A DNA stretch of 64,000 nt from Notospermus geniculatus (taxonomy: Eukaryota > Nemertea > Pilidiophora > Heteronemertea > Lineidae): assembly GCA_002633025.1 (NCBI GenBank), contig NMRB01001017.1, positions 112,194-176,193 on the forward strand. The letters are read 5' to 3'. The translations under genes and the position numbers were made by a program. The notes under the pieces are model-generated. The model did no database searches. It was not told where the DNA came from and saw nothing but the letters and a program-made list of their open reading frames with translations. Below are positions 1 to 11,458 of this stretch, piece by piece. How positions within the stretch are numbered: position 1 is the stretch's first letter; each line of letters opens with the position of its first letter.

Positions 1-608
1 ATTCCCTGCCTCAGTCATGTCGCCACATTCCCCTCTCTCGTGGTATTCCCTGCCTCAGTCATGTCGCCACATTCCCCTCTCTCGTGGTATTCCCTGCCTC
101 AGTCATGTCGCCACATTCCCCTCTCTCGTGGTATTCCCTGCCTCAGTCATGTCGCCACATTCCCCTCTCTCGTGGTATTCCCTGCCTCAGTCATGTCGCC
201 ACATTCCCCTCTCTCGTGGTATTCCCTGCCTCAGTCATGTCGCCACATTCCCCTCTCTCGTGGTATTCCCTGCCTCAGTCATGTCGCCACATTCCCCTCT
301 CTCGTGGTATTCCCTGCCTCAGTCATGTCGCCACATTCCCCTCTCTCGTGGTATTCCCTGCCTCAGTCATGTCGCCACATTCCCCTCTCTCGTGGTATTC
401 CCTGCCTCAGTCATGTCGCCACATTCCCCTCTCTCGTGGTATTCCCTGCCTCAGTCATGTCGCCACATTCCCCTCTCTCGTGGTATTCCCTGCCTCAGTC
501 ATGTCGCCACATTCCCCTCTCTCGTGGTATTCCCTGCCTCAGTCATGTCGCCACATTCCCCTCTCTCGTGGTATTCCCTGCCTCAGTCATGTCGCCACAT
601 TCCCCTCT
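1..608. repeat. 44-bp tandem satellite, about 14 copies
   Basis: The unit ATTCCCTGCCTCAGTCATGT... repeats every 44 bp from the first base to an N at 609 with no visible mismatch, so the array is very homogeneous and is cut by the window edge. Because 44 is not a multiple of three, the same four-phase peptide recurs in each frame; this is not a gene. Confidence 0.97.
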
Positions 609-657
609 NTCTTAATCAGCAGCATTGGAATTCAGCAGGTGACTTGGCAACAATTCC

Positions 658-821
658 AGAGGCGTAGCTAGAGGGGGGGCAGGGGGGGGCTAATGCCCCC
701 CCAGGTGGTCTGGAAAAATGTGTTTTTCATGCATTTTGACCGAAAATTAGCAAAATATGGTCTTTTGCCCCCCCAGAGGACCTTTTGCCCCCCCAGGCCA
801 AAAAAGCTAGCTACGCCCCTG
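658..821. mobile_element. G/C-run palindromic MITE-like element
   Basis: Ends are inverted repeats (AGGCGTAGCTAG at the left, CTAGCTACGCCCCT at the right), with runs of 7-8 G then C inside. It resembles a short non-autonomous DNA element; no coding capacity. Confidence 0.6.
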
Positions 822-829
822 AATTCTGT

Positions 830-1345
830 AACAATCCTACTCCAGCAATCCGGGATTCCTTCGTTTGTCGCTTGCTGAGCCTTCGCAAATCTGTCAAGAA
901 ACGAGTCACAGCCACAATTCCAGAACAAATTGTATTCCAGCAATCTAACTAAAAGTAGTCCTTGATTTGGGTTGCTTGCTGTGCCTTCAGAAGTTAGTCA
1001 TGAACCAGAAGAAATGTGGGATTTTTCAGGTTGGGTCACCCTCCCACAGCAGGGGTTTTTACCTCGCTCCTCTTCATACACTCACACAGGTGTATGAGTG
1101 TATGAAGAGGAATGATGGACCAAAGCCCTGCCATGCTTGCTGTGGGAGGATGACCTGACCCATCCTCCTACAGCAGGGGTTTTTACCTCATTCCAAAGCC
1201 CTGTTGTCGGAGGATGGGGTTGAGTAGCTTGTTGAGCCTTCGAAGTCTGCAGGAACCAGTCACAGCCATGATTCGAGAACAAATCGTACTACAGAAATCT
1301 GGGGTTCTTTGGGCTGGGCCACTTGCTGTTCCTTCAACGGTCAGC
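830..1345. repeat. Diverged direct repeats around the hairpins
   Basis: Segments near 860-950 and 1225-1310 share TTGTTGAGCCTTCG-like and GTCACAGCCA-like stretches followed by AGAACAAAT, suggesting an old direct duplication into which the hairpin elements inserted. Loose similarity only. Confidence 0.4.
1040..1218. repeat. CCTCCCACAGCAGGG hairpin family, full copy plus short copy
   Basis: At 1050-1152 two arms (CCTCCCACAGCAGGG ... CTTCATACACTC and their inverse) fold into a hairpin around a CACACAGGTGTATG centre. A shorter relative without the long arms follows at 1160-1218. Further members lie at 19200-19310, 23282-23383, 25613-25685, 41640-41845 and 61168-61271. Confidence 0.75.
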
Positions 1346-2039
1346 CAAGGAATGATAAGGACAGGGACACTCATCCAGCTTGCAGTGCCATTTTTTCATG
1401 GGCCTATTATATAATTGCAGCACGGTGGAAAATAAAGGATCTACTGCTGACCGCAGCGTGAGACCCAGAGTGCGTGACGGCCTTTACAATGACGCGGCTG
1501 GCTTCATCATGCTGATAATGGACTTTCTCGTCCTTCACAAATGACCGTGACGTTTTCATACATTTCCAATCCATACTTGCCATCCTAGTTCGCTCACAGC
1601 GACGTGGCGAGCCGCACACGGTGTATAATACCGGCTTGATCTTATCCAATCAGATCACCCGAGTAATCAATCAGAGAAATCCGTGTCATGTTTTCCGGTG
1701 CATTCCGCAGTAAGCCGGTTCGTCTCACTTGGTTTATGACCTGACTTAATATCATCAATCATGCGCGGATTTAATCAAAAGGAAAAAATACGCCAGCGAG
1801 ACGACATAGCAACTGTTTGTCATGTTTCCACATCGAGCTTCATTCGTGTCTTCATTCAGCTCAGAATGGTAAAGTTGCACATCTGTGCCTGTCACCACTG
1901 ACATCATACATGTCATAGGTTCAACTTTCAATGGACCGACGCTTCAGGTAACATTGCGAACACTGTGTGATGGAGGGATCATCTCCGACAATAATGGGTT
2001 CCTTCTCTTGTGACAAATGCCATGTGTAACACAGACGGC

Positions 2040-2225
2040 TGTCCGGGTCGTGTAGTGGTAAGAAGAGAGCCTGCCGCTCCTGACATCGAGGGTTCAGTGA
2101 GGGACTTTATAGTGAATAGGTGGCAGGACTCGAAATGTGCGTGATCCATGCCAGTGAAAACAGGAGGTTGGCAGAGGATGGCGTACCCCTCACAGCAGAG
2201 ATGGTAAATCTCTGAACCTTGCACC
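2040..2225 (+). mobile_element. tRNA-like SINE fragment
   Basis: Contains a box-A-like GTGTAGTGGTAAGAAG and a box-B-like GAGGGTTCAGTGA about 35 bases apart, the layout of a tRNA-derived SINE head. Weak; family not recognised elsewhere in the window. Confidence 0.4.
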
Positions 2226-2935
2226 GGTAATAAAACATGGGAATGCAGCCCGAATGGGTTTCAGTAGAGTTCTATGTCATCACACTTCATCCAAGACAGC
2301 CAAAAGCTCCCCATTCAATTTGACCAAGAGTTCTCCTACACACGAGTCCTAAGCACGTTTTTTTATGATCTTGCTTGGAAACATGAGAGTCAGATGGAAA
2401 AAGGGAACAATCGAAATTGTCTGCTGAAGTATAATAAAGAAATTCATACTCTTCCTTGCTAAAGATAACTGTAATAGATGCCTCCGTCAGAGAGGAACAT
2501 GATCCCGATACATGCAGATCTAGGCCAACTAGCAAAAGGCTTAGTTCATATCGTGAGTCATGGAAGTGGGCGGCTGGCTCAACATTCCGTCGTGCAGGCC
2601 GATAAAAAGCGACACAGCAAATGAAGCCGGTGCATCATGACGCACAAACCAACATGACAAAGACGGGATTAATATACATTGTTTCTAGCAACATGCTGCT
2701 TTTTGTTCCTGACGCAAAATGCAGCGAGACGCCATTAAGATAAATGGATTATCATTGGCTTTGATGTGAGATAATTAGGACAGGCTCGATGGGTCAGGTC
2801 ACATGTGGCCTTGGGCAAGACACTTTGATAGTGTCACGGAAGGTGCGATCACATACCACCTGTGGGACTTGAAATAAAGACAGCACACATCATTGATTGG
2901 ACTTCATTGCATTTCTATTCACTTCTTCCATAAAT

Positions 2936-3132
2936 GTGACCCGTTCCAGCAAAAGTAGGTGCTTGTCGCAAGTCATCATCATTCATGTCATTGGTCATCA
3001 GTTTACTCAACTATTATCACTGCTGTCCACTACTGTTGTCAACCTCCAGAGACGTACATTTCAGCTATTATGCTGTAAGGCCGTTTATCCTTTCCTCGGT
3101 TGCAACAAGCGCCTGCTTTGCTGGACGGTCAC
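2936..3132. mobile_element. GTGACCC-TIR MITE, about 197 bp
   Basis: Starts GTGACCCGTTCCAGCAAAAG and ends with its approximate inverse (CTTTGCTGGACGGTCAC). The interior contains TCAGTTTACTCAACTATTA, which recurs in many copies: 12357-12540, 14686-15118 (interrupted), 35403-35570, 35936-36105, 54173-54366 and 56279-56448. It is a moderately repeated, non-coding DNA element family. Confidence 0.8.
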
Positions 3133-3776
3133 GAATTTTGAGCAGCTGTGATACCCTGTCCTCCAACATTGAGATTTCAGTCGAATCGCCACTTTTTACA
3201 ATCAAAGGTCTTGAAAGGAATAATTAGGCCTAGTGATATACTGAATGAGCTGCTCCTTGAGTTCCCCAGAAAGGTTTCTGGAGAGACTGGGGTCATGATG
3301 TGAAGCGCCTTTCACACTGCCCTGCAGTAAAAAGGTGCTACGTAAAAGCTACACATTTATTACAGCTATTACTTCCTCCCTTGGGGGATCTTACCATTCC
3401 TCCTCCTACGTGGAAAGAGTCCATACAACATAAACATTCACCTGAATCATCTTATTCAACTGAATCATCGTCACCTTTAGAACATCTCGTATCTAAACGG
3501 CCAGATTTGAATTAAAACCCGATTTGACTAAAAAGACGCGAGCACCACAAATTTCCAATGATGCGTAAACGATGCTCGTCACAGCTATCTTTGAGAAACA
3601 GATATTGATCGGAGTGACAGCATTAGGCCAAGGAAATGAAATCCTCGGTTCTACTGAGATGAAGACCCTGAGGCTAGGGCATGTCAGGACCTGTTGGACT
3701 TCCAATATTGAATCAAGAACTGATGGCAATATTTTTGCTCTAGGAAACATTTGATGTGCGAGGGAGTGAACCAGAC

Positions 3777-4112
3777 AGTGTTTCATACAGAGGGGGGGAC
3801 GGGGGGGATTTATCCCCCATGATTGAGGCAAGGGGGGGATATCCCCCCTTGAGTTTGCAGACTAACCTTTTTCAAATATCACTATTTTCACTTCAGTAGT
3901 GTTTTTCTTTAATTTGTTACATTTCAAATGCAATTTTCATGCAGAAGGAAGACTAATTTTGCATTTTGGAGTGTAAAAATGACTCTGGAGGCCATTTGTA
4001 ACAAAAAAAACCAAAAAAAAAATTTTTTCAAAAAAATTTTTTTTCAAAAAAAAATTTTTTTTTGAAATTTTTTTTAATACCCCCCCACCTTGAAAATCCT
4101 GGCGGAAACCCT
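3777..4112. mobile_element. TTTCCGCCAGG-ended element with A/T and G runs
   Basis: The right end TGGCGGAAACCCTG and a diverged left end frame alternating runs of A, T, C and G. An inverted relative is at 18131-18468; shorter relatives are at 54671-54952 and 56994-57100. No coding frame. The long homopolymers make base-level accuracy doubtful. Confidence 0.7.
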
Positions 4113-4231
4113 GCCAGAGTGCCTGGAGAAACACTGCGCTTAGAGAGAGAGAGTGACTCTATCACATGAAGAACTGACCAAACTATGAATTGAACAGAGA
4201 CGGCATTATAGGCTCTCCAGACAACATCATA

Positions 4232-4545
4232 CTTTAATGTACAGCAGGAGGAAACCAGAGTACCCGGGGAAACCTGCGCTGTTGGAGAGTCACCCTGTCT
4301 ATCATATGAAGGGCCGTATGCACCAAACAAAGATTATCTTGAACTCAGGTTGAGCCACAACTTTTCCATCGTCACATCATGTTCTGGCAAACCTGAACAA
4401 TTGAAAAGCTGTGGCTCAACCTGAGTTCATGATAATCTTCATTGGTGCATACGACCTGGAGAGTGGCACTAACAGGGGATTGAACCTGGATCCTGAGAGG
4501 TGACAGACACTGGCGCTTCCACTGCACCACTTGTACAGCTCCTAA
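4232..4545 (-). mobile_element. tRNA-like SINE (family B) split by a MITE at 4314-4452
   Basis: Read on the minus strand, the head has a box-B-like GGTTCAATCCCC and the tail ends near TCCTCCTGCTGTACA. A 139-bp inverted repeat (CGTATGCACCAA ... TTGGTGCATACG, arms about 55 bp) interrupts it. The order shows the SINE is older than the MITE. Other family B copies: 13196-13325, 15856-15975, 36170-36330, 47390-47680, 54424-54510, 56511-56590, 59925-60077, 60740-60838, 62512-63163. Confidence 0.72.
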
Positions 4546-5307
4546 CCACTTGTTGCTGTATAGTGACACTCGGGGATTATCAGATAGAACGTCATTTGTC
4601 TGACAGCAGTTTTATCGAAGAGACACCATCAGGAAAGATCACGACAGAAAGGAAGCGACTCTCGTCCAAAGAAGATGAACAGGCATGAAATCAAGAGCCT
4701 GGTACTCCACCATCATCAACATCAACAGCCACTCATGGCAGACAAATCACCTAGAGGGCACTGCAAGCAAATGAAATTCGCCACTTGTCGTAAGAGGATC
4801 ACGGGTGAACAGACTTATTCTGCTGCCCTCTGTTATTTGCAGACATTGCATCCAGCATTCCCAAGTCTGTTTGTGCCCTTCTAAAACTGTTTCCAAGCAG
4901 ACAGACTTATCCAACGTTTTTTCTCTCCACTTCACCACGACAATGGCATACTCCTCAGCGAGACTTTGGCGGAGAACGTCAATTGACGGAAGATTGGCGT
5001 TCTCCCTCTTAATAAGCAATCACGTTGAGGATTGAGGCAATTTTACAATGTTGAAAAGGTCACAAAACATAATCATTGTACTGTGAGCAAAGAACTTGTG
5101 ATCTAGTGACACTACATGGAACAGTAGACTACACACAGATGCTTGTGCTACTGAGAGCATCCTGCAGAATCCAACAAGGAGGGTTGTGAGGGAGCCTGTG
5201 GGGAAGGGTAGAGAAGATACCCAACTCAACAATGCACATGTAGGCCAACACCTACTTGTTCTCAAACATACTTGCCGGTATCAACATCTTGTAGAGATGT
5301 GTTGATG

Positions 5308-5460
5308 TACAGTGCACCCTTGCTCTTACGAACCTCGATTTCACGAACTCCTGGATATTACGAACCCAACGTCTGACTCCAAAAATTTCATGGCATGTAT
5401 TTAAATCCTTGCTATTACGAACTCCGCATTAGTACAAACTTAACCCTTGGACCCCGAAGG
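5308..5460. mobile_element. Fragment of pogo/Tigger-like DNA element
   Basis: Begins CAGTGCACCCTTGCTCTTAC with repeated TTACGAAC and ATTACGAAC motifs, like the terminal region of pogo-type elements. The opposite terminus was not found nearby. Confidence 0.4.
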
Positions 5461-5549
5461 ATTGATAACAATGAGGGGGTGCTGTATAACGTGTAAATAT
5501 CATCTCATCCTATGGAACAAGGTACGCAGTGTCCATGATAACAGCTGCC

Positions 5550-5665
5550 TGTAAGGGTCAGGGTTAGATGTTAGGGTTAGGATTAGGAGTAAGCTTTAGG
5601 GGTCAGGGGTAGGAGGCCAGGTATCAAGGGTTGTGGCATAGGGGCCAGGGGTTAGGAGTCAGAGT
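5550..5665 (+). repeat. Degenerate TTAGGG/TCAGGG-rich stretch
   Basis: Imperfect hexamers such as GGGTTAGATGTTAGGGTTAG and AGGGGTCAGGGGTAGG form a short telomere-like tract inside ordinary sequence. It is too degenerate to be a chromosome end. Confidence 0.6.
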
Positions 5666-6637
5666 GGACAACATTCACTCCTTCAGCGACTTGAGGGGAG
5701 GACACAATGTCTCAGCCTTCCTTACTCGCTGCTTGTTCTACTGGGCGGATCCAGCCAGAATCTAGAACGGATAGGGGACTTGAAGAGGAGGGCAAGGGAC
5801 ACTGCACCCTTCCCACCACACACAAGGAAAACATCTCAGAACCATCTCGGCCTTGCCTTCCACTCGAGTGAGCAAGCGATCACAGCCACAGTAACTTCTT
5901 CATCAACTCGGGCGTGGTCATACCAAAGACATTTGTAGCGGAAATTGTCGTCATAAGTAGGGAGGATTTATGGGAGAAGTGCATCATTATCATGAAATCC
6001 CTTCATTATGATAATGGCACGGTCTGGTTAATTAACTTTTTCATCAGTGGGCAAGTCCATTTGTGGCCAAAGGGGTGTTAGGATGTGACAGGGAGCTCAG
6101 TAGAGATATGATTGATTATCCAAGGACAAACAGGACATCATTTTGAAACGTTCCAACCCTTAGGAGCAGGAAACGCAGGGAGTGTTAGCTATTGAGTAAA
6201 GGGTCTCAAATGCTTAACATGGTCTGTGTTTGCAGACTACTCTATCTGACAAAACACCATAACGTGGTCAAATACCGCAGTATTTGCTGAAAATGTATTT
6301 CAAAGCGAGATGGTGATGTTTGCGCTCGGATGCAAATATGATGAACGAAGCCACGCGGGAGCCGAATGGTTTTAAGATAATGGATCAAATTGTTGACTAC
6401 ATATCCAAATTTGATTCCGCTTCCCGCGAGGATGACATATTTTCCTGATTGCACTTTATGATCAGATTTGATGAAGATGTCTGTGTTGCCGGCATATACT
6501 GGCCGAGTCCGGGCGAGTCTGTGCAAATAGGGAGATTGTCTGGTTGATAGGGACAATGAGTAGAAATGAAACTGACACTCCCTAGGGTCTGTCGTCATTT
6601 CAGCATGAGTAAGGAACTTATTGAATCCTTTCAAGGA

Positions 6638-6965
6638 CATTCAAGGTCAAATAGGGTTCATGGGAACTGATTCAAATCTTCCAAGGCCATTCAAGGTCGC
6701 TCAAGGTCGTTTAGAGTTCTAAGGAACTGGTTCAACCCTTCCAAGGACAGTCAACGGCACTCAAGGTCATATACGGTTCTAAAGAACTGATTCAACCTTT
6801 CCAAGGACATTCAAGGTCAAGGTCACTCAAGGTCGTGAAGGGTTCTAAATGCAGCATGTTTGTTGTTAGATTGATTCAATCCTTGCAAGGCCGTCAAGGT
6901 CACTCAAGGTCATGTAGGGTTCTAAATACAGCAAGGACAGTCAAGGTCACCTGAGGACACACAGG
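6638..6965. repeat. Degenerate repeat of TTCAAGGTCACTCAAGGTCA type
   Basis: About five loose copies of a roughly 60-bp unit containing CAAGGTC and GGGTTCTAA. It also fits diverged TCAAGGTCA half-site clusters, but I take it as a simple repeat. Confidence 0.6.
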
Positions 6966-7099
6966 GTTGTTGAAGCATTAAGTTTGTTTTTAGATTCCGC
7001 GGCAGACAAGATGTAGGTCAAAGGTCATGGTGATGCCTCGTTGAGATACAGGTCAGAGGTCATCACAGCAGTTCAACCAATGATAATGCAGACACTTAC

Positions 7100-7186
7100 C
7101 ACGTCCATATCTTCCTCCAGCTTGCCGTGCACATTCTCCACGGTGATCTTCAGCTTGTAACGACCGGTCTTGGTAAATGTGTGACT
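7100..7186 (-). CDS. Polycystin-1-like exon: C-terminal strands of second PKD domain
   Basis: Short exon of 87 nt, 29 whole codons (phase 0 in and out), minus strand, with acceptor ...gtcctttcag and donor GACGTG|gtaagt. It reads SHTFTKTGRYKLKITVENV and continues HGKLEEDMDV. The pattern HTFxxxGxYxLxITVxNV is the highly recognisable last two strands of a PKD domain. It joins in phase to the exon ending at 34102, making CITAIQ-SHTF. This is the last exon I recognise; the gene must continue beyond the left end, or in exons I could not find in 1-7099. A longer antisense-frame ORF overlaps it, but only the PKD frame has matching splice sites. Because it is symmetrical (0|0), it could be skipped without a frameshift. 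Confidence 0.82.
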
Positions 7187-7252
7187 CTGAAAGGACAAGT
7201 AAAGAAGAGGTCAAAGGTCGAATGCCAAAAGAGGACATGTTGTTTCTGGCTC

Positions 7253-7742
7253 AGTATAGAGGTTCTTCACAAGACGTCACATTTCCATGACGACACGCTG
7301 CCGCCATATTGGCCGTCAAAATGTCAAGCGACATCACGGCATGAACACAGCATCAACAGACAGAGATCCTGACGTCATAATGTCGTGACGTGACAGTTTT
7401 GATGTCATATCGCCGGCCATCTGACGGCCGACAGATCCTGACGTCAAAATGTCAAGCGACATCACAACATGAACACAGCATCAACAGACAGAGATCCTGA
7501 CGTCATAATGTCGTGACGTGACAGTTTTGATGTCACATCGCCGGCCATCTGACGGCCGACAGATCCTGACGTCAAAATGTCAAGCGACATCACGGCATGA
7601 ACACAGCGTCAACAGACAGAGATCCTGACGTCATAATGCCGTGACGTGACAGTTTTGATGTCATCGCCGGCCATTTGACGGCCGACATGGCCGATTTTTT
7701 GCAGTCACGTGACCGTTGTGACATCAGTGAAGAACCTCTATA
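7253..7742. mobile_element. TIR element carrying three 128-bp internal repeats
   Basis: Flanked by TATAGAGGTTCTTCAC and its exact inverse GTGAAGAACCTCTATA. The interior holds about three copies of a 128-bp unit (ATGTCAAGCGACATCAC starts at 7321, 7449 and 7577) rich in GACGTCA and GTGACGTGACAG palindromes. No ORF of note. It lies only 67 bp upstream (in transcript direction) of the exon acceptor at 7186. Confidence 0.85.
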
Positions 7743-8397
7743 AACCTTTCACTGCTGGGGTCAATTTTGTCAGAGGCGCCTGAGAGGGCACTTGAAACCC
7801 GTCACATGGGTATTGGAAAGCTCCATTGGTGCGGGCCAGCAAAACTACATATTGCAATTTTTGTTTTTCCTGAAAGAAGGCCGTTGGTGTGGTCAATGGA
7901 GGGTTAAGTAATGAACGTCAAAATCATAAAACATCCCATGCTCAGGAATCAAAAATTAAATTTGTTCATTAATGCTCGATGGCAGAGAATTATGAATGAG
8001 TTCAGACTGGTGATCAATCTTCAGTAGATGGGTTTTATCCACCAAACCTATAAAAAGAGCTGCTGCATTGACTCTGCCACTGGAGAATAGAGTTCACAAG
8101 ATGGATGGTAGGATTCATTGGAGCGAGCTGCATCCGTTAGATCATTTACGGTCGTATTGTTACACATGGAGAACATCGGAAAGACGATCGAGAAATGTTC
8201 CGAGCTCTTTTGTGTTGGGAGGAAAGAAGATGCTGGCTATAGGAGTGACGTTCGATTCGCCTATGCGAAGGCAGATATCAATCGCTTTTTTAAGGATTTC
8301 CTTGAATAAAGATTCTGCACATTATCGTAATGCTGCTTTCTAGCCATGTCTCCTGAGGAAACCCACACTGTCAGAGGTTGCTCTACAAGTTTTCTTT

Positions 8398-8629
8398 AGG
8401 CCCCTATTACATAGAGCTATACGCTATTCGGTATTCTAGGCACGTTTCGTACGGCAGGGCACATATAGTGTGAATCTAGTAAGGTTATTTCAATGAGTGG
8501 TTTACATAAGACTAAACTATTCTGAGGGCACGCTATTCACTTTTTGTTCGAATCGTGGATGTTCTATTTTATACCCTATACCGAATCGCGAATACCGAAT
8601 AGCGTATAGCTCTATGTAATAGGGGCCTA
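8398..8629. mobile_element. MITE with long terminal inverted repeats
   Basis: Left end AGGCCCCTATTACATAGAGC... is mirrored at the right end by GCTCTATGTAATAGGGGCCT, extending through CGCTATTCGGTATTC. About 232 bp, non-coding, possible TTA/TAA target duplication. Confidence 0.85.
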
Positions 8630-8639
8630 ATGGTTCCAC

Positions 8640-8835
8640 CAGACTGGCCATCAANTAAGTTTCGGTCCAGAGATAGTTTTTACCATAGGGTACCTGTACA
8701 CCAAATTTCAAGTTTGTAACCCAAGCGGTTTAGAAACGTGCCACCCCTGTTAACGACGACGGACGACGACGACGGACGACGACGTACGACGGACGACACA
8801 CCATGAGAGAAGCTCACCTCCACAGAGGTGAGCTA
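8640..8835. repeat. TE tail: GACGACG microsatellite plus short palindrome
   Basis: A conserved-looking stretch (CAAATTTCAAGTTTGTAACC...) leads to a GACGGACGACGAC array at 8755-8806, then AGCTCACCTCCACAGAGGTG and its inverse. The layout suggests the 3' end of a dispersed element. An N lies at 8655. Confidence 0.55.
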
Positions 8836-9767
8836 ATAAACAAGCCAGGCCTGCCGCTGAATCGATTTCAGAGAAAGACACCTGTTTCTACAAAACCGTC
8901 AGGAAAAAAGTCTTCATAAATCTGAATGGTGTATGAAATATCTCATTCTCTGTCTCTCAACCAGGAGTAGCCAGCTGGTCAATCAAATCAGGTTGCCACG
9001 GTGAACGGAGAGTTCCACAATGAAGGCCTGACTCAGCAGAACTGTAACTTGGTTCTCAACTTGTTGTTTTCAAGAAACACTTCCATAGATTCTAAGGAAA
9101 CTTTCCGATGAAATACACAAGTTGATACGTTTCAGTCGACATTTTTGGGGTGTTCATGTCTCTCTTGACCTCGGCAGCACTGCACACAGTTTGACCAATC
9201 CACAATCACCAACGTGATGTAATGTTACAACGACACAGCCGGAAGACAACATTGTGATGGAATCTCAACTGTCCAACAGTTATTTGGAAATGCAAACGTG
9301 AGTGAACATGTTAACAAGCGTCAACTATCATATGAAGAAAGCCACGATCGCTGGCCTTGTAAATCATTGACACATACCTCAAAAGTTGCGATGCTAGCCT
9401 CCCTTATACTTACAACGCACAGTTTGCAAAAGCTGTGATGCTACCCTTGTAAACTTCCAACACGCACCTTGCACATCTGATATTCAGAAAATCACCATCT
9501 CTGACATCGAGATCTGCCTTCTTTTATGTTTATAGCAGTCAATTATTGGAAGAATATTGCAGCGCTGAGAGAGATTGCTATTTCTCACGCTGTTTTTCCT
9601 CGTGCAAGCACCTGCCTCTACGAGACACTCACCCATCACCCTGTTTATATATACATAGTCGCTACTAAGAGTTGCCAGCTGCAGAGACGGAGGAGGAAGA
9701 CAATGACACAATTGTCATGATTGTAGGCCCTTCACAATGCAAAAATGAACTTAAAATGTGAATATTT

Positions 9768-9845
9768 TCTTGAAAACTCGTCGACATAGCGAACCCCTGT
9801 CACCACCAGGCTTGTTTTCTTGAAAACTCGTCTACATGGAAACTT
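9768..9845. repeat. Direct repeat of TTTCTTGAAAACTCGTC
   Basis: TTTTCTTGAAAACTCGTCGAC at 9768 recurs about 54 bases later as TTTTCTTGAAAACTCGTCTAC, each followed by an AT-rich stretch. A minor local duplication. Confidence 0.55.
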
Positions 9846-10853
9846 CTTGATTTCGATGTCCAACTTCGTCTTTTCTTGCATTTCAACATCCACAATATCA
9901 GTACAGCTGTTTTTGCCAGCTTTCACCTTAGGCCTACTTTCCATTTTACTGACTGAAATGATTTATATTTCGTTACAGGTAAACTCTACATTACGGTTGA
10001 AACAGGTCATTTAGTGCGAAAAAGATTGCTCACATTTTAACAACCAGTTTTTGTACGTTTGTTGCATTTAGCACAGTTAGCGCTGTAAGCGTATAGCCCC
10101 CTGCTGGGCAGCGTTGAAGTCATGTTTAAACGTGGAGCTGTACTTGTGTTTTATTTACTTCGGTGAAATTTAGAGATGAAGCAGCTGTGGGTTCATCTTC
10201 GTCCGTAATGTCTGTGTCAGAAGTGATGAGGAATCTGACCTTGACCTTGATACAGTCACTTCACCAGATTGCCATGGTAACCACGGTAACCATGGAAACC
10301 AGACTGTAGATGGGTAAAATGCCATGGCTTTGAAATTCCGCTGATATGGAGTCGTCCTGAACCCATAACATCAGTGATATGCAGTGGTGAATTTTGCACT
10401 ATGCCACTTTGATACTCTAAGCCTCAGCGTCATATCATAGTTCTGTTTGAACGGCATGAACATCAGAAACTACTTTATCTACAGATTCAGAATCGTTGGG
10501 TTAACTCCAGGGTATTGGAGCAAGGTGGAGCCAGGTAGATAACCAGATTGGTTTCAATATAAAGTTAGAATCCAGGTGATCTTTGTAATTACTTTCATCA
10601 AGGTGAGCTTGCATACAGGGTCAAGGTCGTGGTCAAGGTTACGCTGTGGGGAGTTAGAACCAGCAGGATATCAACCCTGGTAGCATGTATACGTCTTAGT
10701 GAGATCATCTGTGCAAGCCATGTCTTTGAGCTAAGCCCTATGCATGCAAGGTTTTTCCACGACACGGCTCACGGACACGATTTCCACACTCACAGACATG
10801 AATTTGTACACGTGCTGCCATCTTTAGGAGTGCATGTATATGTAACTGAACCT

Positions 10854-11096
10854 AGTGGTTATCACATCCGCTCAGCAAGCGGTAGGTCCCGGGTTCAAAT
10901 CCAGCCAGGACATTGGGATAAATCATCCCTGGTTCTTCAGTCCATCGCATGTGACAGCAAGCCGTGGTGCCTAGTACCTTGTTTCTTTGCACGGGCAAGT
11001 AAAACACCATCCAAGTGAGAAACATGAGTAGCTTGAGATGGCCTCTTCTGTACTTACTGGGGCCAATAATGCTATGGCTTCTGCCCTGATGGAAAA
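10854..11096 (+). mobile_element. tRNA-derived SINE (family A)
   Basis: Head has box A TAGTGGTTATCACATCCGC and box B GGGTTCAAATCC. The body contains GGGCAAGTAAAACACCATCC and the 3' end CTGATGGAAAAATGAAAT. Other copies: 18466-18732, 28556-28835, 53170-53360, and heads in reverse at 21181-21240 and 21734-21803. Confidence 0.85.
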
Positions 11097-11458
11097 ATGA
11101 AATGTCACTGAGCTGACCTCAGAGATGTGGTGAATTAGTATGGATGCTGCGGCTTTAGGACGAGCATCTGCATGTGAGTGAGACAACCTGAACAAATTTA
11201 TGGTGAACTTCAACCAGTTCAACTTTAAACTTAATTCACAGTTCAATGTCAGAAACGTCCCCAACCTGTCGTCCCAGACGACCAGGGAAACACAAATATT
11301 CCCAAGGCAGAAAAATGGCTCTGAAATCTGTGCTAACACGTTGATAGCAAAGAATACTCCAACAATGGGTAGTTATCGCCTGGTCAGAGTTGGCACGGAC
11401 CCACTCATCCGTGACATTTTCACACGTTGTTTTCATGTCCGCTTGAAAAACGAACATG

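Larger units (their letters stand above)
1346..7099. other. Non-coding left flank between listed repeats
   Basis: Outside the elements listed, 1346-2040, 2226-2935, 3351-3776, 4546-5307 and 5666-6637 hold unique-looking sequence. I recognise no domain, RNA gene or well-supported exon there. The exon following 7100-7186 should lie to the left on the minus strand, but no phase-0 acceptor with a PKD-like frame was found. Confidence 0.5.

Noticed and set aside
17-671. 200-residue ORFs at the left end
   Set aside because: They are translations of the 44-bp satellite in three frames.
4747-5019. 90-residue minus-strand ORF that looks compositionally protein-like
   Set aside because: Only a weak phase-0 acceptor, no donor, no recognised motif.
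5550-5665. Telomere end
   Set aside because: The TTAGGG-like units are short, degenerate and flanked by ordinary sequence.
6242-6640. 132-residue minus-strand ORF as the next polycystin exon
   Set aside because: A ...tttgcacag acceptor exists at about 6527, but the open frame there needs a phase-2 intron, whereas the exon at 7100 leaves in phase 0. The donor is weak and no PKD motif is visible.
6638-6965. Cluster of nuclear-receptor half-sites (TCAAGGTCA)
   Set aside because: The motifs arise from a degenerate tandem repeat; no independent evidence of binding.
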